From positions 1 through 64,000 of the forward strand of contig JAMBOW010000011.1 in the NCBI GenBank assembly GCA_023715865.1: a DNA stretch of 64,000 nucleotides, read 5' to 3'. This document shows positions 52,224 to 60,185 of the stretch, in pieces; within the stretch, counting starts at the first letter, position 1, and each line of letters starts with the position of its first letter. Position numbers and translations under genes: made by a program. The DNA comes from Neobacillus mesonae (GTDB lineage Bacteria; Bacillota; Bacilli; Paenibacillales; Paenibacillaceae). The notes under the pieces were generated by a model that saw only the letters and a list, made by a program, of their open reading frames with translations, was not told the origin of the DNA and searched no databases.

Positions 52224-52913
52224 TCAAAAAGTAATCGTTGCTCTCCAAGTCCCTCCGCCTTGCGTACACGTAAAGTTTCCTGTAACCGTTCTGCCGTCTG
52301 CAGCAATGGTGCCGGTGTAGTTGCAGTCATTACCGTCGCTGCCGTTTCTGCGTGCTATCTGGACGTTGTTGCCGGATATATTAATCGTCAGTACTGCGGT
52401 AACATCCTGTGCTCCTGGCATTGTCCATCTGGCATCGAAAATGTTGCTGTTCCCTCGGCGTACCCACACGCCATTCCAGCCGCCTTCTTGTTCATACCAA
52501 ATTCGGCCTAGCCGTGGTCTCTCTTGCCGAATGATCGTAGCTGTCCAATTGCCGCCGCCACCTTGTGTACATCTATAAGTTCCACTAACCGTGCGACCAT
52601 TAGCGGCGATTGTTCCCGTGTAGTCACAATTGTTGCCGTCACTGCTGTTTCGCCGCTGAATATAAACAAAATTTCCAAAAGTAAACATCCTCAAAACCGC
52701 TGTTACAGGAGTTGCACCAGGCATTGTCCAGGTGGCATCAAAAATGTTGCTGTTTCCTCGTCGGCGCCATATTCCGCTCCAACCCCCCTCTTGTTCGTGC
52801 CACTCAGTCCCCAAATCCGGCTGCCCAATTGGGAAGTTTATGTTTTGGGAAGGAAACAATTGTCGATAATCTTGTGGATTGCAATTGGAGGGAACGTAAT
52901 AGTATGAATTCAT
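52224..52913 (-). CDS. Protein of two tandem ~92-residue repeats
   Basis: 229 residues: a ~35-residue Asn/Pro/Tyr-rich head (MNSYYYVPSNCNPQDYRQ) and two repeats at about 36-128 and 134-228. Each repeat starts with W(H/Y)EQEGGW and contains RRGNSNIFDA, WTMPGA, DGN(N/D)C(D/N)YTGTIAA and CTQGGG, and is strand-rich with two conserved cysteines. No signal peptide is visible. AAAGGAGAAG lies before the ATG. I do not recognise the family; a carbohydrate- or ligand-binding beta-barrel is only a guess. Confidence 0.75.
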   Translation of the reverse strand: MNSYYYVPSNCNPQDYRQLFPSQNINFPIGQPDLGTEWHEQEGGWSGIWRRRGNSNIFDATWTMPGATPVTAVLRMFTFGNFVYIQRRNSSDGNNCDYTGTIAANGRTVSGTYRCTQGGGGNWTATIIRQERPRLGRIWYEQEGGWNGVWVRRGNSNIFDARWTMPGAQDVTAVLTINISGNNVQIARRNGSDGNDCNYTGTIAADGRTVTGNFTCTQGGGTWRATITF

Positions 52914-53154
52914 GAAGTATCTTCTCCTTTGATCAATCTATATTTGCTATATGCTATGTTGGGACAATGCCTACTGTACCTATAACTGCCTATTTTGGGC
53001 TCTTGGAGGAAAGGGAAGATGACTCAAAGTTAGCGTATGTAACAGCATGTTCTAATGAATTAAGGGCCGATGTTGAATAAGGGAGACGCTCCCCAATGAA
53101 CACTGCATGTATCCAATTGAAATTGAACTTTTCGTGTAAGGGAAAATACCCAAT
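52914..53154. other. Intergenic region without a recognised gene
   Basis: Lies between the tandem-repeat gene and the small CDS on the minus strand. I find no supported coding frame; one terminator hairpin adjoins it at 53155. Confidence 0.5.
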
Positions 53155-53184
53155 GCTAAAAGGCCCAGCGTTGTGCTGAGCCCA
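53155..53184 (-). terminator. Terminator of the small minus-strand gene
   Basis: Read on the minus strand, GGCTCAGC-ACAAC-GCTGGGCC ends in TTTT. It lies 80 bases after the stop of the gene at 53264-53440. Confidence 0.6.
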
Positions 53185-53263
53185 TTTGTGTGCAGATAAA
53201 AGAGAAGGGGAGTTGTTGCAGGTGCATTTCAAAAAAGAAGCAATTACATATGAAAGACTTCTT

Positions 53264-53440
53264 CTAATGATAGTTGTTTGATTCACTTTCCTTATATTTT
53301 CCGTTGCTGTCATGCTGCGACTGCTTCCGGCGATCATTGCGGGCTTGCTGCTGTTGCTGAGCCTCCAGGCTGTTTACAGGTGTCGATTCCAGATCCTTCA
53401 CTTCGTTGATCAGGTTCTTGTCCGGTTGATTCGTGCTCAA
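53264..53440 (-). CDS. Small hydrophilic protein, unrecognised
   Basis: 58 residues from a TTG start at 53440, with AAGGAG ten bases upstream. The sequence begins MSTNQPDKNLINEVKDLEST, contains five consecutive glutamines followed by ARNDRRKQSQ, and ends ESESNNYH. It is strongly hydrophilic with no membrane segment, probably disordered. The ribosome site, sensible codon use and a downstream terminator support it as real. Function unknown. Confidence 0.6.
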   Translation of the reverse strand: MSTNQPDKNLINEVKDLESTPVNSLEAQQQQQARNDRRKQSQHDSNGKYKESESNNYH

Positions 53441-53635
53441 GTGTCTAGTCCTCCTTATTATAGGTTATGAGGATTATTATGTACTGGCTATTAAACGGCT
53501 ATTCGTGTAGGGTTCTTCGGAATGTACAGCTACTTGAACGTCCCATTTGCAATAAGATGAATAACAGAAAACAAGCGGGAGAACTCAACAAGATTATAAA
53601 GTGACGAGGATCAGAAACCATATTCACTGCAAAAT

Positions 53636-53671
53636 AAAGAGAAGACCCAGCCACATAGCTGAGTCTTCTTA
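53636..53671 (-). terminator. Terminator of the acid-sugar operon
   Basis: On the minus strand AGAAGACTCAGC and GCTGGGTCTTCT close around TATGTG, followed by a T-rich tract, 17 bases after the pdxA2-type gene. Confidence 0.85.
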
Positions 53672-53687
53672 CTGATTTCTGTACCTA

Positions 53688-54689
53688 TTAAATCCAATCC
53701 TTTGGAGCAAGCTCAATCGCGGAGCGAATGGCTGCCAGCATGCTCTTGTCATCGGCAATGTTTTTGCCTGCAATATCAAAGGCAGTACCATGGTCGACAG
53801 AGGTGCGAATAATGCCGCCCTTCAGTCCTACAGTAATGTTCACGCCTTCTTCGATTCCCATAACCTTAATCGGTGCATGTCCTTGGTCATGATAGCACGC
53901 AACTACGATATCGAAGTCACCTCTGCCTGCTCTAAAGAACAGTGTATCTGCAGGAAGAGGGCCTACAACATTAATGCCTTCCTGCTGAGCGCGCTCGATG
54001 CCCGGTTGAAGTTTTTCTTCTTCTTCGCCATTTCCGAACAGACCATTCTCACCGGCATGCGGGTTAATTCCGCATACAGCTACTCTTGGATTGTCAAAAC
54101 CGGCTTTCTTCAAGGTATCATGAGCAAGTTTCACGACAGTGTAGGTTCTCTCCGGATTGATGCTTTGAATCGCTTCAATGAGCCCCATATGTGTTGTCAG
54201 GTGAATAACCCGCAGGTTTGGTGTCGTCAGCATCATGGAGAAGTCTTTGGTATCTGTGAGATCTGCTAAAATTTCAGTATGTCCTGGATACAGATGTCCG
54301 CCTAGATGCAAAGCTTCCTTGTTCAGTGGAGCCGTACAGATGGAATGGACCTTATGCTGCTTCGCTAGTTCGATTGCTCTTGCCAGGAATTGAAAAGCCG
54401 CATCTCCTGCAACAGCGGAAACCTCGCCAAACTTCAAATCAGCCGGTACAAGATCGAGATCAATCACATCCACAGTGCCAAACTCGTATTTTGCATCAGC
54501 CGGATCTTGAATCGCACGAACCTTCAAATCTGAACTGATAATTGGCAGTACCCGCTCTAATATTTTTGCATCCCCGATCACGAGAGGATTGCAGTTATCA
54601 TACATTTCCTGATGGGAAAGTGCCTTCATAATAATTTCGGGTCCGATGCCTGCGGCATCGCCCATTGTAATTCCAACGGTTGGTTTCAT
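53688..54689 (-). CDS. PdxA2-type 4-phospho-tetronate dehydrogenase
   Basis: 333-residue member of the PdxA family. The N-terminal KPTVGITMGDAAGIGPEIIM and the metal-binding histidines in HTEILADLT, IHLTTHMGL and ACYHDQGHAPIKV fit. Because it sits beside a DUF1537 kinase and not beside pyridoxine genes, it is best read as the PdxA2 type, oxidising D-threonate or D-erythronate 4-phosphate with decarboxylation to dihydroxyacetone phosphate. A pyridoxine-pathway role remains possible. It overlaps the kinase gene by four bases. Confidence 0.88.
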   Translation of the reverse strand: MKPTVGITMGDAAGIGPEIIMKALSHQEMYDNCNPLVIGDAKILERVLPIISSDLKVRAIQDPADAKYEFGTVDVIDLDLVPADLKFGEVSAVAGDAAFQFLARAIELAKQHKVHSICTAPLNKEALHLGGHLYPGHTEILADLTDTKDFSMMLTTPNLRVIHLTTHMGLIEAIQSINPERTYTVVKLAHDTLKKAGFDNPRVAVCGINPHAGENGLFGNGEEEEKLQPGIERAQQEGINVVGPLPADTLFFRAGRGDFDIVVACYHDQGHAPIKVMGIEEGVNITVGLKGGIIRTSVDHGTAFDIAGKNIADDKSMLAAIRSAIELAPKDWI

Positions 54690-55981
54690 GCTGGAAACCC
54701 TCCTTTTAATTTTTGAATCGCATGGATAAATACGTCAGGCTTGCCGAATCCGCCAGCCTTGGTAATAACATGCAGGTCATTTACGCCTAAGAATTTCGAA
54801 ATCGGAACGCCGATTTCAAGCTCGTCCAACAATTCAAAGCCTCCGATGTTCCATTTCATGCAGATTTGCTTAGCTGTATCTCCGCCAGTCATGGATACAC
54901 CTTTGAAATAACCATTCTCAAGCAGCTTGGCACAGATTTCCCCGATCGCACGAACAATTTCATTGCTGACCTCGGTGTGATTAAGCCCTCTAGCTTCACC
55001 TGTTGCGCGTGCTTGTTCAATATCCGGCTGTTCTGCTGTGGAGTAGATGACGATATCCTTGCCCTCTAGTGCTTTTGTCTTCACTTCTTCAAACACACGG
55101 TTGATTTCTTCATCACGGTCCGCTTGCTCTGATACAGCTTTATAAGAGTTAAATCGTACCGGATAAACATCCGTCAGCTCAAGCAGCTGTTTAAGCTGTG
55201 CACGAGAATTCTTGTTCACACTGCCGACTACCGTAAGGATCGGTCCCGGATTTGGCGCGATCGAAAGCTCTATAGGATTGCTGGAAATACCGTAGTGATG
55301 TGGCAGGTAATTTGCAATGCCTGCAGATCCTGCCCACGCGAAACTAAAATCGAGCTGTTTCGTTATTTGAAGAATGAGCTCCAGATGCATTTCCTTCGTG
55401 GAGTCAACCAGCACATATGGAATGCTGTTTCTTTTAAAGTACTTCAGTTTATTTTCGATGTGGTCTTTCCCTGCTTCCAGATCACTGGCCGTAATTTCAC
55501 CGATTTCATACTTGGTTTGCAGTTTAAGCAAATCCGGAAGATAGGAATGGGTGACCGGCGTCTTGGGATCATTAGCGATTTCCGTTTCTGCCAAAGGCAC
55601 ACCGTTCAAGTAATGGGTAGCATTGAGAATTGTACGATTATTTTTGGGATAGCCGGGAGCGATCATCATAAAGTCAGGCTTCACCACGTCATACAAAGCA
55701 TCGATTTCAGATCCGATATTTCCGCGCATCGTAGAATCCATTTTTTTAAAAATGGTATCAAATCCGGCGTCTGTTAAAAACTTGGCTGCCTGGTTTACCC
55801 GCTGATAAGCTTCGTCCGAGGCAATGGAGCGGCTGTCTGTATCAAAGACGACGGCATCATAGTTATCAATGTTGTCCCCGTCCATATCGAATAATACGCT
55901 GGTTTTTAAGCCATGACGAGCGAGCTGAACTCCGCTGTCATTGGCTCCTGTCAAATCATCTGCGATAATTGCTAATTTCAT
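54686..55981 (-). CDS. Four-carbon acid sugar kinase (DUF1537)
   Basis: 431-residue kinase. The N-terminal domain starts MKLAIIADDLTGANDSGVQL, with the family's DDLTGANDSG motif and DTDSRS; the C-terminal nucleotide-binding domain has VSMTGGDTAKQICM and FGKPDVF. Known family members phosphorylate D-threonate, D-erythronate or 3-oxo-tetronate; with PdxA2 next door, threonate or erythronate is the likely substrate. GGAGGAGGTAAC precedes the ATG. It is the middle gene of the minus-strand operon. Confidence 0.9.
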   Translation of the reverse strand: MKLAIIADDLTGANDSGVQLARHGLKTSVLFDMDGDNIDNYDAVVFDTDSRSIASDEAYQRVNQAAKFLTDAGFDTIFKKMDSTMRGNIGSEIDALYDVVKPDFMMIAPGYPKNNRTILNATHYLNGVPLAETEIANDPKTPVTHSYLPDLLKLQTKYEIGEITASDLEAGKDHIENKLKYFKRNSIPYVLVDSTKEMHLELILQITKQLDFSFAWAGSAGIANYLPHHYGISSNPIELSIAPNPGPILTVVGSVNKNSRAQLKQLLELTDVYPVRFNSYKAVSEQADRDEEINRVFEEVKTKALEGKDIVIYSTAEQPDIEQARATGEARGLNHTEVSNEIVRAIGEICAKLLENGYFKGVSMTGGDTAKQICMKWNIGGFELLDELEIGVPISKFLGVNDLHVITKAGGFGKPDVFIHAIQKLKGGFPA

Positions 55982-56033
55982 GCAGTTACCTCCTCCTAAA
56001 AAGCTGATTGGATAGAGGGGTTCTTAAATACCT

Positions 56034-57017
56034 CTATGCTGCTGGGTTGTTATATTTTTCGACGCCGCCTGACTTTTCCAGTCTCTTAGACAGGAAGCCG
56101 ATGAAGATGGGCAGCAGGATCGCCGTGGTCACGACACTTGCGGCAATTTGTACGGTAGCGATTTCAGCAATTGGTCCGAAAGATGCATTGGCTGCTACGA
56201 TCGCAGCAGGTGTACCTACCGCATTACCAGCTGTTGAGCCTTCGGAAGCGCCAACAATGGGATTCCAGCCGATGGCTTTGAAAAGAAGGTAGCCAATACC
56301 TCCAGTAAGCAATACAGTCAGAACGCCAAGCAGAATACCGCTGAGTCCGCCTTGAATGATGGATGAGAAGTTGATACCCATACCCAAAGAGAAAGCGAAG
56401 AAAGGAACCAGCTTGTCACTGCCTTTATGCAGCCAATCTGCCATGTTGCGGTCCAGGTTACCAATGACTACACCAACGATCAGCGGCAATAGTACCGCTA
56501 CGAAAGACATTGGAGAGAACATGCCCTCAGCAAAGCCCATAGCACCGAAGATAGAGAGAGCAACCATTGTGAGGAACGGTCCATCACTTAATGCAAGGAA
56601 AGGGTAGGCTGCTTTGTCATCCTCTTTCCCGTATTGTCCAGCTAACGCAATATACAGTCCGCCATTTGAGTTCGTCATCGCCGCAATAATAGCGAGAGGG
56701 GCGAGACCTAAGAATAATCCATTTGAATCTGCAAATAAAATAGCAATCAAACCAAATAGTGCACCGAGTGCCCATTTGAACACAAGCAGTGTAACCCCTT
56801 TACCAACAGACGAACCTGCCGTTTTAAAGGTGATTTGTGTTCCGGCAATCAACAAGAAAAGCGCAATAAGTGTACTCGAGCTGTTTACGAACAAGGCTTC
56901 AGTGAAGCCGCCAATCCGCAAGGCATTTGGTGCGAAAGTGTTTATACATGCTCCGATTAGGAGGGGAACAACCATCATACCGCCAGGAATACGATCTAAT
57001 GTCGCTTTAATTTTCAT
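56034..57017 (-). CDS. KdgT-family acid sugar permease
   Basis: 327-residue membrane protein with about ten hydrophobic segments, matching the 2-keto-3-deoxygluconate permease family (MKIKATLDRIPGGMMVVPLL, NSNGGLYIALAGQYG, TAGNAVGTPAAIVAANASF). As a proton symporter it would import an acid sugar. The neighbouring kinase and dehydrogenase suggest a four-carbon acid is carried, which would be a different substrate from the name-giving member (inference). AAGGAGC precedes the ATG. Confidence 0.9.
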   Translation of the reverse strand: MKIKATLDRIPGGMMVVPLLIGACINTFAPNALRIGGFTEALFVNSSSTLIALFLLIAGTQITFKTAGSSVGKGVTLLVFKWALGALFGLIAILFADSNGLFLGLAPLAIIAAMTNSNGGLYIALAGQYGKEDDKAAYPFLALSDGPFLTMVALSIFGAMGFAEGMFSPMSFVAVLLPLIVGVVIGNLDRNMADWLHKGSDKLVPFFAFSLGMGINFSSIIQGGLSGILLGVLTVLLTGGIGYLLFKAIGWNPIVGASEGSTAGNAVGTPAAIVAANASFGPIAEIATVQIAASVVTTAILLPIFIGFLSKRLEKSGGVEKYNNPAA

Positions 57018-57046
57018 AAATATTAGCTCCTTGTGTAATCGTTTTA

Positions 57047-57060
57047 TTGAAGCGCTTGCA
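57047..57060. promoter_or_regulatory. Possible catabolite-responsive element (cre) upstream of the permease
   Basis: TTGAAGCGCTTGCA matches 11 of 14 positions of the ideal palindromic cre, and lies 30 bases before the permease start, next to a minus-strand TATAAT (complement of 57064-57069). CcpA control of the operon would fit. A near-consensus -35 at normal spacing is not visible. Confidence 0.5.
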
Positions 57061-57160
57061 GTGATTATACTATCTCAAGTTGTTTATTTTAGCAACATTT
57101 ATTTTTTGTAAATGTGATTAAAATGTGAATATGTTTAAAAATGCAACACCGATAAGCAAG

Positions 57161-57199
57161 AAAAAAAGCGTAAACTTAAATTATTCTTTAAGTTTACGC
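57161..57199 (-). terminator. Terminator overlapping the stop codon of the PrpR-like gene
   Basis: A perfect 13-bp inverted repeat, GCGTAAACTTAAA/TTTAAGTTTACGC with loop TTATTC, at 57168-57199, followed on the minus strand by seven Ts. The stop codon (complement of 57181-57183) lies inside the hairpin, so the last codons form its 5' arm. Confidence 0.88.
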
Positions 57200-58863
57200 C
57201 AAAGCGTGGCTCGATTAATCCCTAATCGTTCAGCCGCTTTCGATTGATTATTATTTTCTTCTTTAAGCACGTACTGGATAATTTCTTTTTCCATCTCTTT
57301 TAATGTGCCTGAGAGCTTTACAGGATTTGCCCTTTCCTGTCCATCTAACAATCGTGCTAGAGTTTCGGCTGAAATGACATAATCCGTTTCATTCATAGCA
57401 GCCTGCTTGATCAGCTGCTTCAACTGGCTTATCGACATGTGTGCCGCTCTTTGCTGGATAAGCTGTAATGCATCATCCTTTATCTTCACTGCACTCGTAC
57501 CGTATTTCTGATAATAATCACCTAAAAAATGCTGGATCAACGAAGGCAGATCATCCAGTCTATCTGAAAGTGTCGGCATGATAATGGTATTCAGCTTAAT
57601 GTGCTGTGGCCAATGATTGTCTAGAGATTGTTCACTGATAATAAATACCCCAACTTGATTATTAAAGCATGCCTGAATAAATGAAATCAGTTCCGGATCC
57701 TCTATACGGTGTTCTACATGGTTCAATTCTACATTCCGTACTTTGGACAGTGGAATCTCACTAAGAATTCCCGGGGGAACCTGAGCCAGGTCGATCTGCA
57801 GCAGCAAACCGCCGTCGGTGTACAATTGATGAATGTATTTCACAATAAAGGATTTCCCTGTATCATTCTCACCCATGATATGAATGGGCTCGTGATGCTT
57901 ATACAGTGTTTTGATATGATTTAACACGGTGTGCATGGCAGCAGATTCGGCTACAATAGGCTCGGCCAATGTCTCATGATAGGCTGTAATGCCGAGGTGA
58001 GAAGAGGCATAGGGCTGTCCTTTTTCAAGAGAATACACCTTATAGCTTTTATTGTTTAGGGTTGTTTCATAAGCGTTGACTGTGAGCTGGTAATCATCAA
58101 CCATAAAGACATTCTGAATCTTGGACTTGTGAAAATCGATGTTCGTATTGGTCACATATATATGGTTCTCTGTTAACGGATTGTGCACAAAGTCAGCTAA
58201 CTGCTCAAATACGACTTCATTCTGGTCATTAAGTATAACGAGATTCGGGTGTTCCTTGATGACAAGATCATTTAATATAACTGAAATTGTATTGTTTTTG
58301 TTCAAATAGCGATAAATGAGCTGAGCATCATCTAAAGCTCTCAAGATCGATTCTTTACCGGAATGGATAAGAAGTCCCTTCAAACCATACGCTGTCGCCG
58401 TGTTTACGGTTATCACGTCCCCAACGATCTGGCGGTAACCCGCTGCTTTCAGCTCAAGCAGTAACCTTGCAACATCCTCGGAACTATGTATGGTATAAAC
58501 CTTTAATGGCAAATCCATCAAATCAATAATGGATTGTGCACCAGTTGTAATATTAGAAAAGCCGACAATAGCCGTTTGTCCATTGAACTGGCTCGCCAAA
58601 GTCAGCGAACGGATCATATCGTATCCGGAAAGATGGACATCGATCACGGGAATCGTCACTGCTTCCTTGATCAGTTGAGCCGTTCCGCCGCGGCTGATAA
58701 TAATCTCGGCCCCATTTTTCTCGGCAATGGCGGCGAGCTCGGCCCCTTTGCTCAAGTCGCCAACTGCATATTGAATATCTAGTTGGGGAAAAAGAGGAAT
58801 GCAATCTTGTATAATGGAAATCATCGCTTCATAAGGAGCAATAATGTAGACATGTGTACGCAT
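57181..58863 (-). CDS. PrpR-like regulator with degenerate AAA domain
   Basis: 560 residues. Residues about 5-190 match the PrpR N-terminal ligand domain, with IISRGGTAQLIKEAVTIPVI and IVGDVITVNTATAYGLKG. Then comes a PAS-like region and an AAA domain that resembles sigma-54 activators but is degraded: the P-loop is GENDTGKS, no GAFTGA loop is seen, and Walker B is weak. The C-terminus has a Fis-type helix-turn-helix, NNQSKAAERLGINRATLWRK. It probably controls the acid-sugar operon beside it through a sigma-54-independent mechanism. It is transcribed toward the permease gene and ends in its own terminator. Confidence 0.87.
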   Translation of the reverse strand: MRTHVYIIAPYEAMISIIQDCIPLFPQLDIQYAVGDLSKGAELAAIAEKNGAEIIISRGGTAQLIKEAVTIPVIDVHLSGYDMIRSLTLASQFNGQTAIVGFSNITTGAQSIIDLMDLPLKVYTIHSSEDVARLLLELKAAGYRQIVGDVITVNTATAYGLKGLLIHSGKESILRALDDAQLIYRYLNKNNTISVILNDLVIKEHPNLVILNDQNEVVFEQLADFVHNPLTENHIYVTNTNIDFHKSKIQNVFMVDDYQLTVNAYETTLNNKSYKVYSLEKGQPYASSHLGITAYHETLAEPIVAESAAMHTVLNHIKTLYKHHEPIHIMGENDTGKSFIVKYIHQLYTDGGLLLQIDLAQVPPGILSEIPLSKVRNVELNHVEHRIEDPELISFIQACFNNQVGVFIISEQSLDNHWPQHIKLNTIIMPTLSDRLDDLPSLIQHFLGDYYQKYGTSAVKIKDDALQLIQQRAAHMSISQLKQLIKQAAMNETDYVISAETLARLLDGQERANPVKLSGTLKEMEKEIIQYVLKEENNNQSKAAERLGINRATLWRKLKE

Positions 58864-59010
58864 ATGTATCCTGCCTTTATTTATTACGAACTTTAATTCT
58901 TGCTCATCTTATTATAACTAACTTGTGAACCAATCGCATCCGCGAACTAAGATTACGGTAACTCTATGATCAATATGGCTTCAGACAGCTGGAGTGAGAG
59001 GTTTATAGGA

Positions 59011-59388
59011 TCAATCTTTTTCTCTCTGGGCTGCTTTCTTCAGCTTCGCAAGATTTTGAATCAAATCTCGGAGGGTAGATTCAACAACGGGATCACCTCG
59101 TAGTTGAACATTATAATTTTCCTCTGTTTCTTTGATCATTTTTAGGATATATTCTTCTTGAGGAGCGGATTCATACTCAGTTTTCTGTTCTCTTCCATTA
59201 AGCCCATCCATGGATACTTCATACAGATCGGCAATTTTTTGCAGCATATCTAGATCAGGTTCTCTGATACCGTATTCCCAGTTAGCATAGGTGCTGCTTC
59301 TTTTTAACCCCAGCTTCTTGGATACGAATACCTGAGACCATCCTCTTTTTTCTCTCTCTTGTTTCAGGCGATCTCCTAGCACGGACAT
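59011..59388 (-). CDS. XRE-family transcriptional regulator
   Basis: 125-residue regulator. Residues about 5-65 are an XRE helix-turn-helix (LGDRLKQEREKRGWSQVFVS and NWEYGIREPDLDMLQKIADLYEVS). The C-terminal half is helical and charged, suitable for dimerisation. GGGAGGGAG precedes the ATG. It points away from the Spo0E-like gene, with three ACAC-N5-GTGT operators between them, and is predicted to repress from these sites. Confidence 0.88.
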   Translation of the reverse strand: MSVLGDRLKQEREKRGWSQVFVSKKLGLKRSSTYANWEYGIREPDLDMLQKIADLYEVSMDGLNGREQKTEYESAPQEEYILKMIKETEENYNVQLRGDPVVESTLRDLIQNLAKLKKAAQREKD

Positions 59389-59446
59389 AATGGACTCCCT
59401 CCCAAAGAGTTAGTTTAGCATTGTTACACAGAAAAAATGATTATTT

Positions 59447-59513
59447 ACACAATAAGTGTTGACATACACACAATGTGTAGCTAATATAGGAGTAATCAAT
59501 ACACTATATGTGT
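59447..59513. promoter_or_regulatory. Three ACAC-N5-GTGT operators in the divergent region
   Basis: Three 13-bp inverted repeats, at 59447-59459, 59466-59478 and 59501-59513, share ACAC-N5-GTGT. The first touches the -35 box, the second lies between -35 and -10, and the third lies downstream of the -10. Such placement is typical of a repressor, and the adjoining XRE protein is the obvious ligand. Confidence 0.75.
59459..59487 (+). promoter_or_regulatory. Strong SigA promoter in the divergent region
   Basis: TTGACA (59459-59464) and TAATAT (59482-59487) are separated by 17 bases. The transcript would run toward the Spo0E-like gene with a leader of about 175 bases. Confidence 0.8.
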
Positions 59514-59669
59514 AAAAATTTCAAAAATTAGTTAAAAAAGTGTGGAGATTTTAAAAAATATTAAGATTTTTACACACAACAGTAAGTTTTTGTGTCCAGA
59601 TTGGTCTCATCAAGCTTTTTGCTAATGCTGACACAGATCGTGTAAGATAATCATGCTAAGGGGGAATCC

Positions 59670-59849
59670 ATGTTGGGGAAGACTTCAATACATTCGCTCA
59701 TCGAAAAGAAAAGGAATGAGCTTAATACTCTGGCGGATTGGTATGGTTATGATTCTGAAATTGTGCTAGCTAAATCACGAGAAGTAGACGACGATATTAA
59801 TAAGTATTACAGCCTTGTTAAACGGAAGAGGACTAAGGATAATAAATAA
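59670..59849 (+). CDS. Spo0E-like sporulation regulatory phosphatase
   Basis: 59 residues: MLGKTSIHSLIEKKRNELNT, then LADWYGYDSEIVLAKSREVD and DDINKYYSLVKRKRTKDNK. The two-helix layout, EKKRNEL, the KxxxxD region and a terminal INKYY match the Spo0E family of aspartyl phosphatases that dephosphorylate Spo0A~P. The signature SQELD appears here as SREVD, a conservative change with Ser and Asp kept. AAGGGGGA precedes the ATG (a TTG three bases later is also possible). It is too short for a usual gene-length cut-off. Confidence 0.75.
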   Translation: MLGKTSIHSLIEKKRNELNTLADWYGYDSEIVLAKSREVDDDINKYYSLVKRKRTKDNK

Positions 59850-60185
59850 TAACATGTTAGAGTGAGGTAATTTCGCCTTAATTGCTGTTAAAGTCCAGTT
59901 CTTCAGTAAGCTTGTTTTTAGTTGTGAGTTGATTTGCTGCAGCTTTTAAAAGGGCTAATACATATAGTGATTTTACTGTGACCCATTCCTAGAATGGGTC
60001 CTTTTTGTTTTCATTTGTTAACAGAATCTTTCAATTTCCTGCTAGAATCTGTTACTATGGAACAGTGTAGGTAAACGTATTCAGCACGCTTTGCAAACGC
60101 CTACACCTTTAAACTATGTACTTCATTATTAACATATTCAGGATGTAACGTATCACTAGAAGAAGACAATCCAGGAGGGAATCAT
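59850..60185. other. Intergenic region with terminator and GH3 leader
   Basis: Holds the terminator at 59979 and, further on, a GTGTAGG/CCTACAC inverted repeat (60065-60071 and 60100-60106) with two AAACG copies, ahead of the GH3 gene. No further gene is evident. Confidence 0.5.
59979..60012 (+). terminator. Terminator upstream of the GH3 gene
   Basis: GACCCATTC and GAATGGGTC close around CTA, followed by CTTTTTG. Confidence 0.85.

Noticed and set aside
59508..59531. ATG with a good upstream GGAG downstream of the divergent promoter.
   Set aside because: The frame closes after seven codons, so it is not a credible gene; a leader peptide is possible but unsupported.
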